DNA from: Linyphia triangularis
Lineage: Eukaryota; Arthropoda; Arachnida; Araneae; Linyphiidae
DNA length: 64,000 bases
NCBI GenBank assembly: GCA_963978545.1
Contig: OZ021727.1
Coordinates: 16,876,743-16,940,742, forward strand
Direction of reading: 5' to 3'
Positions 11,401 through 21,936 of the stretch are shown piece by piece. Made by a program: the position numbers and the translations under genes. Position 1 is the first letter of the stretch, and the number at the start of each line of letters is the position of its first letter. The notes below the pieces were generated by a model. The model had not been told where the DNA came from. It worked only from the letters and a program-made list of their open reading frames with translations, and made no database searches.

Positions 11401-11514
11401 TGATTAAATAGAAATAATAGTTTGAAAATTAGGTTATGGTATTTCGAATTACTTGTATTTAGATCTCGGAGACAACTCAGTGTTAGGGGTTCAATTTTTA
11501 AGAGGTAGGTACAT

Positions 11515-11700
11515 GCCATTTCAATGCTTTCTCCGGGTGAGGACGTGGAACAGCGAACCGCGTGGCGTCCACTATGGTGGTTGTTAAGCCTTCTTCGGCT
11601 TCAAGTCTATAACCAAGAATGCACTATCCAGAAGTTGCAGTTAGTGATCAGTGGTATTTCTGTTCTGCAAGCAGATGAAGCCAATTAAATACTCCCCCCC
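11515..11700. repeat. Repeat fragment shared with 10.2 kb
   Basis: Begins with the same sequence as at 10234-10267, then diverges; ends in a C-run at 11695-11705. Confidence 0.5.
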
Positions 11701-11809
11701 CCCCCATAATGCTATCTAATAGGTTTCCTATGGTTACAAACCGGTTTTATCTAGTTTGGGGTGAAGTTGTCAATATAGATCTTTATGGTGATTGTTAAAC
11801 CTTGAGGCT

Positions 11810-12240
11810 TTTTCTTTAACATACCTATTTCTATGTTTTGCATGAAAATTTTCGGGGGCATATCAGTGCACTTGATTACCCAAAGCATTATTGATGTAAC
11901 TTAAACATGACCCAGTTATTCCAAAGACCTGACCTATCTAGATTTTTATTTAAGGGGTCACATGATCCATAGGCAGAATCCTACGACTTTGTCCAAGCTT
12001 AAAAGGAGCATTTGTGTAAAATGCTGGCCAACTCAATCGGCTCATGAAAGTGATGACCAATTTTGCTATCAGTTTGCGAAGGATAATTGAGGTGGATGGC
12101 AAACAAGGAGCATTAATGTAAAATGCTGGCCAACCCAACAGACAGGCTTATGAGTATGATGACCAATTTTGTTGTCAGTTTGTGAAGAATCATTGAGGTG
12201 GATGGCAAACACATAGAAAACGTGGAAACAAAATGTAAAT
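11810..12240 (+). mobile_element. Dispersed repeat family D, copy 1
   Basis: Shares aggcagaatcctacgactttg, gatgaccaattttg and gaagaatcattgaggtggat with 42640-43250. The last part is internally duplicated: a unit with aaatgctggccaac and aattttgctatcagtttg occurs twice, about 115 bp apart. Confidence 0.65.
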
Positions 12241-12452
12241 GTAAACAAATATGTGAAGCAGAAAACCAAATGTAAGTGAAAGGTCACTTACAGAAACACA
12301 GACAAAGAGACTAAATATATTTCAAAACAAATATTTTAGAGTAATTATGAAAATCGTCTTGCCAAAAATAATTACAAAAGAATTGCTTTTACAGAAAACA
12401 AAAAAAGTAAGACCAATAAGTAATAGATGAGAAAATTAAAATTAGAAGATGG

Positions 12453-12668
12453 CGACTAACCGGTCATCTCTCGAGATTGAGAAGTGATGAAATTCCAAAT
12501 GCTGTCCTCACTTGGGAAGCAGAAGGAAGACGCCGCCCTGGATGTCCTAAGCTAACATGGAGAATGATGATGGAGAGCTGGAAAGAAACAGGGTTTGCTG
12601 CTTGGGACAAGAGACAATGGAAAGCTAGACTGAAGGTCTTATGCATCCCTGGATACGATAAGAAAATA
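12453..12668 (+). pseudogene. LINE reverse transcriptase C-terminal fragment
   Basis: One frame reads TGHLSRLRSDEIP and then EGRRRPGCPKLTWRMMMES and RQWKARLK. This is the GHxxRL ... GxRRxGRPxxTWR ... W pattern found at the C-terminus of many arthropod non-LTR reverse transcriptases. The upstream polymerase and endonuclease are absent, consistent with 5' truncation at insertion. It cannot be functional. Confidence 0.75.
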
Positions 12669-12779
12669 TATCTTTATTATAACTATTCTATTTCTCTATG
12701 TACATTGTACATGTTCAAAAAAAGTTTTATTTCTGGAAGGTATATTTTGGCACGTCCTATAGATAGACTACAATGAAAT

Positions 12780-12955
12780 TGTCCCATTTCTTTACTTTCA
12801 CCACTCAATAACTTTACCCATAACTCAATGTTTGGAATTTGGGGCTTTTTTGATTTTTGATATTCGACGGACCACTAATTGTATTGAAAAAACTTTCCAG
12901 AATTTAGAATCATGTATAATGACCCTCTGAGCACAGAACACGACATCCAAAAAGA
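12780..12955 (+). repeat. Repeat fragment paired with 13640-13800
   Basis: gaccactaattgtatt ... aatcatgtataatgaccct ... acacgacatccaaaaag resembles gcaccaccaattatc ... aaccatgcattgtgaccct ... acaacattttttaaaaa at about 13685-13770. The left copy abuts the donor side of the homeobox exon. Confidence 0.45.
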
Positions 12956-12961
12956 ACTGAC

Positions 12962-13200
12962 CTCCATTTAGTCCTCCTGTTCCGGAACCACGTCTTGACT
13001 TGTGCGTCAGTCATCTTGAGCTGTTTTGCGAGGGCAGCCCTTTCCGCGGAAGCCAAGTATTTCTGTTTGTGGAAGCGTTTCTCCAGTTCACAGATCTGCA
13101 TGCGCGTAAATGAAGTCCGAGGCTTTTTTTCTTTTGGGGGGGGGGGGGCATTCTGTTTTGGTACGGGTGGCCTATCCTACAGGGCGCTACGGGGGAAGAC
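12962..13200 (-). CDS. C15: C15/TLX-class homeobox exon, possibly a decayed copy
   Basis: Read on the minus strand, a CTCTGCCTGCAG acceptor (ending 13201) leads into RIGHPYQNR, the conserved TLX/C15 peptide before the homeodomain. A C13 run (13136-13148) and a 7-A run follow. Together they shift the frame relative to the homeodomain. Then [19 protein letters not shown], the rest of the homeodomain and NRRTKWR follow. Thr47, diagnostic of the HOX11/TLX class, is present, but position 50 is Arg (CGG) where the family has Gln (CAG). The exon ends AG|GTCAGT at 12962 in phase 2 within codon 57. TLX proteins are nuclear sequence-specific transcription factors; Drosophila C15 patterns the distal leg. 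The flanking exons were not found. Intact splice sites argue against a processed pseudogene. The two homopolymer indels could be assembly errors or real decay. Confidence 0.75.
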
Positions 13201-13234
13201 CTGCAGGCAGAGAAAAAGGCACTGCAAGGGCATC

Positions 13235-13440
13235 AGTATAGGACAAAAAATATACTTATACCATCAACAATACACTTAAATCATTAATAATGCACTTATA
13301 TCATCAACAATAAACTTATACACAATATTTTCATATTATCAACATTGCACTTTTACCATCAAATATACGTTTTACCATGAACAGTGCACTTTTTACCATC
13401 AACAACACACTTTTACCGTCAACAGCATTGTTATACTAAT
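13235..13440 (+). repeat. Degenerate short tandem repeat
   Basis: About nine diverged units of roughly 20-25 bp built on catcaacaat(a/g)cactt(a/t)ta(c). Confidence 0.7.
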
Positions 13441-13498
13441 TTAAGTTGGTTTCATGCTCGACCATACACGGATTTTAGCATTCCTGAAAATACGACAT

Positions 13499-13592
13499 GG
13501 TGTGATTAAAATTACGATTACGTTTATAAAAATAAATGTATGTGAAAATTTCTTCATTTCTATAAACATAATCGTAATTTTAATCATAACCT
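13499..13592. repeat. Imperfect hairpin
   Basis: gattaaaattacgattacgt is inverted as ataatcgtaattttaatcat, with about 35 bases between the arms. One arm recurs alone at about 13870-13895, so this is probably a small foldback element. An A-run of about 38 follows at 13601-13638. Confidence 0.6.
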
Positions 13593-13598
13593 GATGTA

Positions 13599-13641
<43 letters not shown>

Positions 13642-13899
13642 ATTTTTTTAAATTGTGGTACTTGTTTGGTTTTTAAATTTAGACGCACCACCAATTATCA
13701 ATGCCAAACATTATTCATAATTTAAAACCATGCATTGTGACCCTTTCGGCATACAACATTTTTTAAAAATGGTAAATCAGAAAACTGAAAGCAAGTTTGA
13801 AGTTGGTTCCATACGCTACCTAGAAAAGGGCAACGCGTTTTAACATCCCCGAAAGTGCATCAAATTATGAATAAAATTACGATTACGTTTATAGAAACG

Positions 13900-15153
13900 A
13901 AGAAGTGTATACAAAACTCTAAGTAAAAATAAATGTTTCCCTTTTTTTCCAAGTAACCCAACTTAAGTGGTTACATGCATCCAAGCATATAACTGAAATA
14001 ATGATTTGCTCAAAAAATAATTTTATACGAACGTTGTTAACGTTTCGCTGTCGTATATTTCTTATGAACGGAAATGTTATTACTTTTCCTTGGTTATGAA
14101 GCTGGATCTTTCATTCGGATGCGATTCTGGCCGTTTCCCAAAAATCATTTAAAAGTAAAAGTGTGCATTCTGCGTGAGAAGAAGATGGAAAAAGTTTTTT
14201 CTCGTTACAGCAGTTTTATTTCGGGGTATTTTAATTCAATATGCTTGGATACTGGGTTTGAAACTCTTAATGTTTCTAACCTGCGTTTTCTTACTAGTTT
14301 GACGACATTTTGCAAAAACATATTAAGAATAAATTCCATGATGTCTTTAGAATAAAGTTTAATTTAATATTTATTTTCGGAACATTGTTAATATTGTAAC
14401 ACATGTTTTTTGTATCCTTTTCGCACAGAATTTTTCTTTCTCTCTTAAGTATAATGGATTTTAAATGAGAACAAGATTAAAAAAAAGTTTTCAAAGAGCT
14501 ATTAAGTTGAATGATTCAACAGAAATTTGATGTTCAATTTTAATAATCTTTTAGTTACAAAGTCATTTTCAAATTTATAGAAACTAGCATAAGTAATGAA
14601 ATTGGTAACACCTACAACAAGGTTTGGAGAGAAAAAAAAAATGCCCCATGCATCTATAAAAAGTCATTAATATCTATAAACAATCGTTATCATTGGATTG
14701 TTATAAATGTAGAATTCGGTGGCCTTCTAACAACTTGAACTTCATAGTGTGCAAATGGAGTGTAAATATGATCATTATGTATATCTCTAATTCTTGTTAG
14801 TGTCAAAATGCAACAAAACGGATTTGGAGTTACCTCACATCGATTTCCACACTACAAAGACAGTTACAGCTCAAGAAAATTTAAACAAATTGATACATGG
14901 TAATTATGGGGAGTCAGAAGGCTCTATATAGTCCATGTTAAAAAAAAAAAAAAAAAAGGAAAAAAAAAAGAGACAATTTTTATGTACCTTTTACTCAGAA
15001 ACTACTCATAGCATTGGTTTAAATTTTGTACAGCCAATATTAAAAGACTTTTACATAGACTGACATATATTTTTGTAAGAATAACATTTTGCTTAGGATT
15101 TATGATGTTTCAAAGTTATTTTATAAAATTTTCCAAAAAAACATTGTTAGTAT

Positions 15154-15197
<44 letters not shown>

Positions 15198-15540
15198 TAA
15201 TCAATATTTCTTTAAAAGCATGGGGCTGTTTGTGTAAAAATACAATATGTTCCAGGAAAAAAAAATTAAAAGCAAAATATTGAGTAGATTCCTCGAAAAA
15301 GGTATATTTGCATGAAAAAACAGCATTTTCAGAAAACAGCGTTTAAAGTACAAAGCTGACATTTTTTTTTTTTCAGTGATATTATTTTTTCGAAAAATAT
15401 TTAAAAATTCACACTAAGTTAAACCAGTTTGTCGATAACATTTCAAATATTGTGATGCGGCAAAAACCTCAAAATGGATTTCGAGAAAAAAAAAAATTGC
15501 CCTCAGACCCTTCTTTACAAAAAATGATAAAATTTCTGAA
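13900..15540. other. Intronic AT-rich DNA
   Basis: Poly-A at about 14940-14957 and poly-T at 15157-15192. The ORFs at 14074-14355 and 15089-15283 have no coding support. Confidence 0.45.
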
Positions 15541-15555
15541 ATACAAATTCGTATC

Positions 15556-16100
15556 TCATTGGCTAATAAAGCGTTCTGTGGACTTCGCCCTTTACTGAGG
15601 TCTCACTTTCACTCTAGAAAAACTAAGCTTCTCATCTATAAAACTATCACTAGGCCAATCCTAATTTATAGTTCGGAGAGCTGGTCTTTATCAAAAAATG
15701 AAAAAAACAGAATTGCAGTTTCCGAAAGAAAGGTTCTAAGAAGTATTCTTGGTGGTGGTGTCAAAGAAAATGGTCTATGGCAATGGCGTTTTACTTCAGA
15801 AATTTATAGATTTTTAAAGAGCCCGATATCATTAAAAGCTTTATAATTCTAAGAATGAACCGGACTTCTCATATTGCTAGAATGGATGAAAATAATTCAA
15901 TAAAAAAGATTTTTGTCGTTAGGCCTTTCACGAGTAGGAAAAGAGGAAGGCCAAAACTGCGGTGCCAGGACTCAATTGAATCGGATTTTAAAGTAATATT
16001 AGTGAAGGACTGGCAGACCAGGTGGTGAAATAGACTGTCCCGAAGAAATCTTCAACGGAAGGCCTTGGCCCACCCTGGGCTGTCCTGCCAAATATAATGA
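15556..16100 (+). pseudogene. LINE reverse transcriptase C-terminal region, frameshifted
   Basis: The frame from 15559 reads ANKAFCGLRPLLRS, KTKLLIYKTITRPILIYSSE, and SERKVLRSILGG, the thumb and C-terminal region of an RTE/Jockey-like non-LTR reverse transcriptase. At about 15808 the family sequence continues in another frame (RTSHIARMDEN, RKRGRPKLRCQD) and meets a TGA after the Trp-Gln-Thr-Arg-Trp motif near 16026. The last recognisable residues end at about 16099. It is dead and 5' truncated. Confidence 0.8.
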
Positions 16101-16154
16101 TTCAGTGGAATTAGTCAACAGAGATACATACTTAAATTATTCATCATAATTACA

Positions 16155-16816
16155 TAATAGACTGAGAGGCGACTGAAGTTTTTGGACCCCATCGAACACC
16201 ATTCTGATTTTTTTAAAGAAATTAAAGAAAAGTTAGTAGATTACGGTTTGCCGTGGCAAAAATGGCCGAAACTGGTCCAAAATCGACTTTTAATAAGTTG
16301 AACTAAATCTAATTGCCACATGCGTAATAACTTGCCAAATAATGAGCATTTTATTTTTTTATTTGGTAACCCTCACTTTTTAATTTTCGTTTAAGAAGAC
16401 TGCCGACGATTCGGATGTGTGGCTATGGCATACTTGCATCTTTCGCAAATGAGCCAAATTGGCAATAAACATTACCACACTAATGACGTAACTGATGTCA
16501 CCAATTTGGCTTACTTTTAAAAGACACAAGTTTTCCCAGCCTGAGATCTGAAATCGTTTGCGCTTTTTCTCATTGAAAATCAAAATGCAGTGGGTTGCCA
16601 GACGAAAAAGTTTCTTCTCTTTTTGACAAGTTATGACATATTTGGCAATCGGATTTTGGTTTAACTCATTCCAAGTCGATTTTTGATCAGTTTCGGCCAT
16701 TTTTGCCACGGCAGACCAGTGGATTCGTAATCTATTAATTTTTCTCCAAATTTTATAAAAAAAATTCAGAATGATGTTCGATGAGGTCCAAAAATTGCAG
16801 TCGCCTCTCGGACTAT
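16155..16816. mobile_element. Foldback MITE family M, copy 1
   Basis: A TA-flanked inverted repeat: gactgagaggcgactg at the left and, on the other strand, gtccgagaggcgactg at the right. Inside are further inverted arms, such as gtggcaaaaatggccgaaac versus gtttcggccatttttgccac. A second copy is at 57738-58402 and a fragment at about 35320-35415. The TA flanks suggest a Tc1/mariner-type MITE. The 109-codon minus-strand ORF inside is a by-product. Confidence 0.8.
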
Positions 16817-16819
16817 AAT

Positions 16820-17600
16820 GAAATCAGTTAACAGAGGAGATAGGATGTTTTCTGGAAAAATTTTGTACTTTTAAGGGAACTCATTGGATATAAAAAACAA
16901 AAAATTATGTTAACGTTCTTTTATCTAACAAAGCGAAGATTTAAAGATTGGATGCAAAATTATTTATGTCCAACCAAACTAATTAATATAGTATCTCGTT
17001 TATTTAGCTCATACTTCCACAATAGTCACATTTAAATTCACCAAAGTGGAATTATTGTATAAATTAACGAGTGTAACCTACTTTACACGGAAATTTACAA
17101 ATGCATTTACCATGTAATGAGTGGAAAAAACTGAATATTAGAAATTGATATCAGTTATTAGTATTAATACGCATAATATTGCTTCCATGAAAAGCGCATA
17201 TTAATGGAAACAAAGGCATTAATAATGCATAAGTTTCGTAAAAATCCCAGGTTCATTTATAAATTCAAAGAATCTATACAAAATTCACAGTCTATAGAGA
17301 AATATTATAATTTTCAAACCACATAAAATGTAGACTTGAGAACCCAACTGATTTAATGTATCTAGTTCTACTCAAACCAAGTGTAAATACAAAATATCAT
17401 TAATTATCAAACATTTCCATTAGAAGAGTGAAGTATAAGAACTATTTAATTTGCTTTCACGGCACCGATATCACAAATAAAAGCTTTTGAATTTAATATG
17501 TTAAGAATCCTACGAATTCTCATTTACATTATGTACCTAAGCAAACGCTATACACTTTACTGTTTGATATACATCCTTTACACACTTTCTCTCTTAATAT
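16820..17600. other. Intronic AT-rich DNA
   Basis: No gene, repeat or splice signal could be supported here. Confidence 0.4.
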
Positions 17601-17951
17601 TGTTGTGAATTGTTCTCGGAGGATACGATAACGCAGTTTTTTCATTAAATAAAAACTAGAATTTATTCTTTCTTACAAAGCTCACAAAACTTCTCTAAAC
17701 AATTGTTATCAAGCTTCGGCACTTACAGCTTCGAACTTAGCGATAATGCAGGCCCAGCGAAAGTAAGCAAAAGATCCGAAGCTTTCCAAACAGCATCCAA
17801 TACTCGACTGAACTCGCGATTCTATTTTTCGCCTCCTTTTATAGTCACGAGGCAGAAATTTCTGGCAAAATCCATTCAACCAATCATGTGATGGAAACGC
17901 CTCAAAATTTTCCTTTTCATTTAGATGTTGCCACTTTTTTCCTAACCTGCA
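17601..17951 (-). mobile_element. LTR-like sequence
   Basis: Read on the minus strand it starts near tgcaggttagg. It has a TATA-like ctataaaagg (about 17838-17847) about 25 bases before a cgcgagttcagtcg initiator-like site, an aataaa signal (about 17645) and ends caattcacaaca. This is the U3-R-U5 layout of a retrotransposon LTR. No matching target duplication was found, so the left boundary is uncertain. Confidence 0.45.
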
Positions 17952-18459
17952 TTATAGTTGTAAATAAATAAAATAAAATAGAACTTTTTAAAAAAAAGTC
18001 ACTCTTTAAAATTACATACAGAGTAAAACAAAATAGAACTTTAAAATAAATACGTCATTATTTACTATTATACAGAGAAATTTTGTATAACAGTATTTTT
18101 ATCTATTGCTTTTCTTGTGGTAACTGCGTTTTACTGACAATCTATATTTTACGACTTCTTATTATTTTTATAGTAATTACGTCATCATATACTCCTACCT
18201 GTTTTTATACCCTCCTTTACTGCTATTCTAAATACGTTATGAGCTTGCTGTCGATTTAGCTTTCTATTCACACAGCCTACTTTAATAACATTAATTTTCT
18301 TATGTATAATATTATAGGCATCGTGTGTATTACTAACATTCATGGTATGGACCGTATGACTCGTTTTGTCAGTTAAGTGTCTTATTCAGATTTCTTAACT
18401 TATCGACATTCTGCGTGTTACACAAATTCCTTTCTTACCTTTTTAATAATAGTATTCGG

Positions 18460-19155
18460 TAAAAAAAAAAAAAAAAAAAAAAAAAAACGATTTTTTTTTT
18501 TTTTTTGCATTTTTCCACATTTTTTTAACATCCTGATTTCAAATAAGTGGTATAGAAAGGTGTATGTCGTGTGTCTGTGTTTCTGTATGTACGCGGTCAG
18601 CATAACTCCCAAACAAATTGACCTAAGATGTTCTAATTTGGTGTACGGGTTAATTGTGACTATGAGATCTACTATTAAGGTTTTCGTCAAAATATCGCAT
18701 GCGCAAATGGTTGAAATCATGAAAAAAATCTTGTTATTCAGTCAATTGGTAAAGAACGGCTCAAACGAATTTAATTAAAATCTCTGTGCTAATGCCTCTT
18801 AAGGTGTTATAATCGTCCCCACCTCTGAAATTCCCGTAGAAATGTGATAATATTTGAAAAATGAGTGCCTTAACTACAGACCTTTCAACGATTTTTTTTC
18901 TTTCGTTCCACGCACAAGAAAGGACAATGTAATGTCTTTCGCACTACATCGCATATTTCACCACCTTGGTATTTTTTTATTTTTTTTTATCCATGTAAAA
19001 AATATTACCATTAATATTGTCAAACTGGTCATTTTTATATAAATGAGCGAAAATATTAAAACGGTAACTAACATCATATAAAATTTTAATGAAATGACCA
19101 ATATTATAGTGTAATTGGAAGTTGTGCTATTTTCCACACCTCTAGTTTTTTAGGA
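18460..19155 (-). mobile_element. Dispersed repeat family R, copy 2
   Basis: Same ordered blocks as 10735-11400 in reverse: a pyrimidine-rich run, gtcagcataactcccaaacaa, gcgatattttgac-type sequence, gaggcattagcac, then ctaggtgtggaa-like sequence at the far end near 19140. The ORFs at 18377-18778 and 18418-18720 fall inside it and are rejected. Confidence 0.7.
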
Positions 19156-19557
19156 TAATGCGCACTCGTACTTTCATTCTCCATCTTATGATAGCAATGT
19201 ATCTCTCTATTTCGCACTGCTTACAATAATGTAATTATGTGTTGTAGGCGCATGCGCATTGCTTTCTTTTTAACCATTGCTAATAGTTAATTGTCAAAAC
19301 TCACCGCAGTGTTGGCCAAAACATCACACAACATTTTTTTTTTTTTCTTTTTTTTTTCCTTCTATCTTTACAAATAAAATATTTAAATTTCAAAACTATC
19401 TCAAAACTTCCAGTGTATATACGTAGATGTATTGATTATGTCGACTTCCATATGCCATCGCCAAAATTTTTATTTTCACTGACAATTTTAATTCTTGTAT
19501 GGTTATTGAGTATCTTTGCCATTATATTCTGTACATATGAGTGGTTGTTTTTTGCAG

Positions 19558-19677
19558 CAGCCGGGCAGTATCGCAGCCAGGCACGGTCGACGCATTTCTC
19601 AAGGGGACCAGATACTGGAGATCAACGGACAGAACGTGAGGGAGAGCAACCAGAAGGACGTCGCACACATGATACAG
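19558..19677 (+). CDS. PDZ-domain protein, central PDZ exon
   Basis: Phase 0 in and phase 0 out, 40 codons. It encodes QPGSIAARHGR, then ISQGDQILEINGQNV and KDVAHMIQ, that is the PDZ beta-3/alpha-1 turn, the GDQIL(E)xNG core and the alpha-2 helix. The acceptor is TTTTTTGCAG. The only donor that joins in frame to the next exon is CAG|GCGAGT at 19678, a GC donor with otherwise strong U1 complementarity. A GT four bases further on (gcga|gttcac) would give phase 1, whereas the next exon starts in phase 0. An extra Arg (HGRR) follows the alpha-1 turn compared with the commonest pattern. Confidence 0.88.
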
Positions 19678-19839
19678 GCGAGTTCACTCATGATACTAGT
19701 TCGTTCTTTCCTTATGTTAAAACAACAAGTTGGCTATTGAAAAAAAAATTCACTGAAGGGCCTCTTTTACTCGACTTTCTATTGCGCCATATATCATGCA
19801 TCAGAATATAACATACATTTCACCCTTGAATTTTGAGAG

Positions 19840-20150
19840 AAATTATGACTTTACAAATACCTAGGAAGCACAGCGGTGTAGCCCAATGTCAGAAACAGGA
19901 GTTCTGGGAATATTAAATCCATCGTTCTAAATGCACGATTTAAAAAAGAAAAGAAAAAGAAGCATGCCAAAACCACATCACAAAACGTATTTTTTACCCT
20001 TCCGTTCTTTCTTATAACACTATATTTCAATTTTAAAACTCTGCATCAACATTTTAAAAGGTCCAGTATATTCTACCCAGAACTGAGCGAAATTGTCCTA
20101 GGCCAGTGTACAACAGTCCACATCGGGAGAGGCCAGTGTTAAGCGATATT
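19840..20150 (+). mobile_element. Dispersed repeat family D, copy 2 (partial)
   Basis: Shares gcccaatgtc, tgcacgattt, ttcttataacactatatttc, aattttaaaactctgcatcaac and ggtccagtatattct with 42720-42970, in the same order. Confidence 0.65.
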
Positions 20151-20295
20151 GGCCTGGGTATTTGTGATACTGGGGTACTTACCAGTTGTTTCATACGCTT
20201 TAATTTGATACGTGTTTAATATTTTTGACTGTTCATAAGCAAACTTATGATTCTTATTTGTCTCATGTTTATCAATTATGTTTATTTAACCTCTT

Positions 20296-20565
20296 TTAGA
20301 GCTGCGGAGACTCAGCTGAAACAGTAGAGCATGTCTTTGGCAAATGCCAATCATTCATGGGCATTAGGCTTAAAACCTGTGGAATTATTGACATCGAGTC
20401 TATGACTTTTGTAATGTTCCCCTCTCAGACTGTTTGGCCTTCTGTCAGGCCACTGCCCTGGTTAACATGCCATGCGCTGATCTTATTAGTAAGATTTTAA
20501 AGAGGTACAATGGACCAGCAGGCCTAAGTACACATGGCTTTGCCACTCTATTTTTAATCTAATCT
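20296..20565 (+). pseudogene. LINE C-terminal zinc-knuckle fragment
   Basis: One frame reads SCGDSAETVEHVFGKCQSF, a C-x(7)-8-H-x4-C motif like that at the C-terminus of Jockey/I-type reverse transcriptases (usually CGxxxETxEHxLxxC). The downstream GLSTHGFAT-type sequence and following stops mark the decayed end. Nothing upstream is open. Confidence 0.6.
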
Positions 20566-21079
20566 AACCCCTTTTAACAATAAGAACTATAAATTGTCGG
20601 GTAGCAATTTTGGCCCGCTGAATGTTCTATTCCTAAGACCAACGTTACCACAACTGTGGTAAAATTATATTAAAAAAATACATGTTGTTTTTATCATAAA
20701 AATTCCTTTTTTGGCGAAGATGAACTGGTTCCTAATAGATTCGGTGTCTAAAAAACGGGTATTTATAAGTTTGGAACCCCTTGCCTTAGGCTATTCAAAT
20801 TTAACCATTAGATGATGTGATATAAACTGTTACATAACTAGTGTGAGTGGTCATTCAGACCACTTTTCCAAAAGTGCTATTAAAAGTTGATTGACAATGA
20901 ATTATGCTGCGACGCATTATTTACTTGAAAAGTGCAGAAGCTTATCATTCATTTTAAGGGTGGAAATGTAACTGTCTGTCAGGAACGGTCTGTGCCTCAC
21001 GGATTAATGTTATGGTCTGTTATGAGTTAAGATTGGTCAATATGTTAAAATTGGTCTGTTATGAGTTGTTTATTTTTAG

Positions 21080-21246
21080 AATCTCGACGGTGCCCTTGTC
21101 TTGCTCCTGGGTAGGGTTCCCGTACTGCACAGTTCTATCCAGGAATGGGTTAAGTGGAAGGCCCAGCAGTGCCTAAGGACCAGGACCTCCACCTGGTCTT
21201 CATACACAGCAAACTCAAAGGAGAAACTGCAGATACAGAGGCCGAG
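21080..21246 (+). CDS. PDZ-domain protein, exon closing the PDZ fold
   Basis: Follows a TATTTTTAG acceptor in phase 0 and encodes NLDGALVLLLGRVPVLHSSI, the last PDZ beta strand and its extension. A basic, Ser/Thr-rich linker (WKAQQ, RTRTSTWSSYT, KEKLQIQRP) follows. It ends CCGAG|GTACTT, leaving two bases of a codon. The third base comes from the next exon (C), giving Ser. The 167-bp length and the phases are consistent on both sides. Confidence 0.88.
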
Positions 21247-21936
21247 GTACTTTTCAAAAGCATCTCTCCTCCTTTGCGGCATCTAATAATTTGATAGCAT
21301 TTTATGATTTCATTCAACATATTTTTTATACAAACTTGATTGTAAGTTGTCCTCTCATAATGAGACAATTATTTTAAAAAATCACCTATTTCGAAACCAT
21401 ATATCCTGCACATAGAGTTACTTTTGAATAGCATTCACTTCTAGGCGGACAAGATCGCATTTGGCCCGTGATTGTGCTGCTGACTGCATTCAGGGTAAAA
21501 GAACAAAAATCACATTTCGCAATAATGACTTCTGTGTTTTACATAATTTTAATTTATTCAAAATAATATGAGTTTACTATCTAGAACAGTGTTCTCTACT
21601 TACTACGTGGCCTAACGAAACTATAGAAGAAACTTTCAGAAAAATGGTTTCCATCGATACAAAAATAACTTAACTGACCCTCATTTGGACGAATCATTAA
21701 GATTGTATGGGAAAAATACTGTGACTAACCATTGCCTCTATCATAAAATAAATTAAACGATTTCTACCGTCTTCGTCTCACAACCGCATGCTTGGATACT
21801 GGTGATCAGCATATTAATGTATTTTTAATTTTTCATAAAATGCTTACTTTTTTTTATTAAATGTGAAAAGAATGTATCGGATATATAAACAGCATCTAAT
21901 TTTTTTAATTCTTTATATCAATTTATGTATGTTATA

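Larger units (their letters stand above)
8172..19557 (+). other. 11.4-kb intron of the PDZ gene
   Basis: Lies between the GTAAGT donor and a TTTTTTGCAG acceptor. It holds several transposon remnants and, on the opposite strand, a C15/TLX-type homeobox exon. If the acceptor three bases downstream is used (gcagcag), the next exon loses only one Gln. Confidence 0.75.
19678..21079 (+). other. GC-AG intron of the PDZ gene
   Basis: The donor reads GCGAGT and the acceptor tatttttag|AAT. GC-AG introns are a known minority class spliced by the major spliceosome. The intron contains a family D repeat and a LINE fragment. Confidence 0.75.

Noticed and set aside
16380..16709. 109-codon minus-strand ORF
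   Set aside because: Lies wholly inside foldback MITE M and is not preserved in the second copy.
18377..18778. Opposing 133- and 100-codon ORFs with poly-Lys/poly-Phe
   Set aside because: Span a homopolymer and dispersed repeat family R.
19681..19684. GT donor four bases after the proposed GC donor
   Set aside because: Gives phase 1 while the next exon starts in phase 0 and would shift the PDZ C-terminal strand out of frame.
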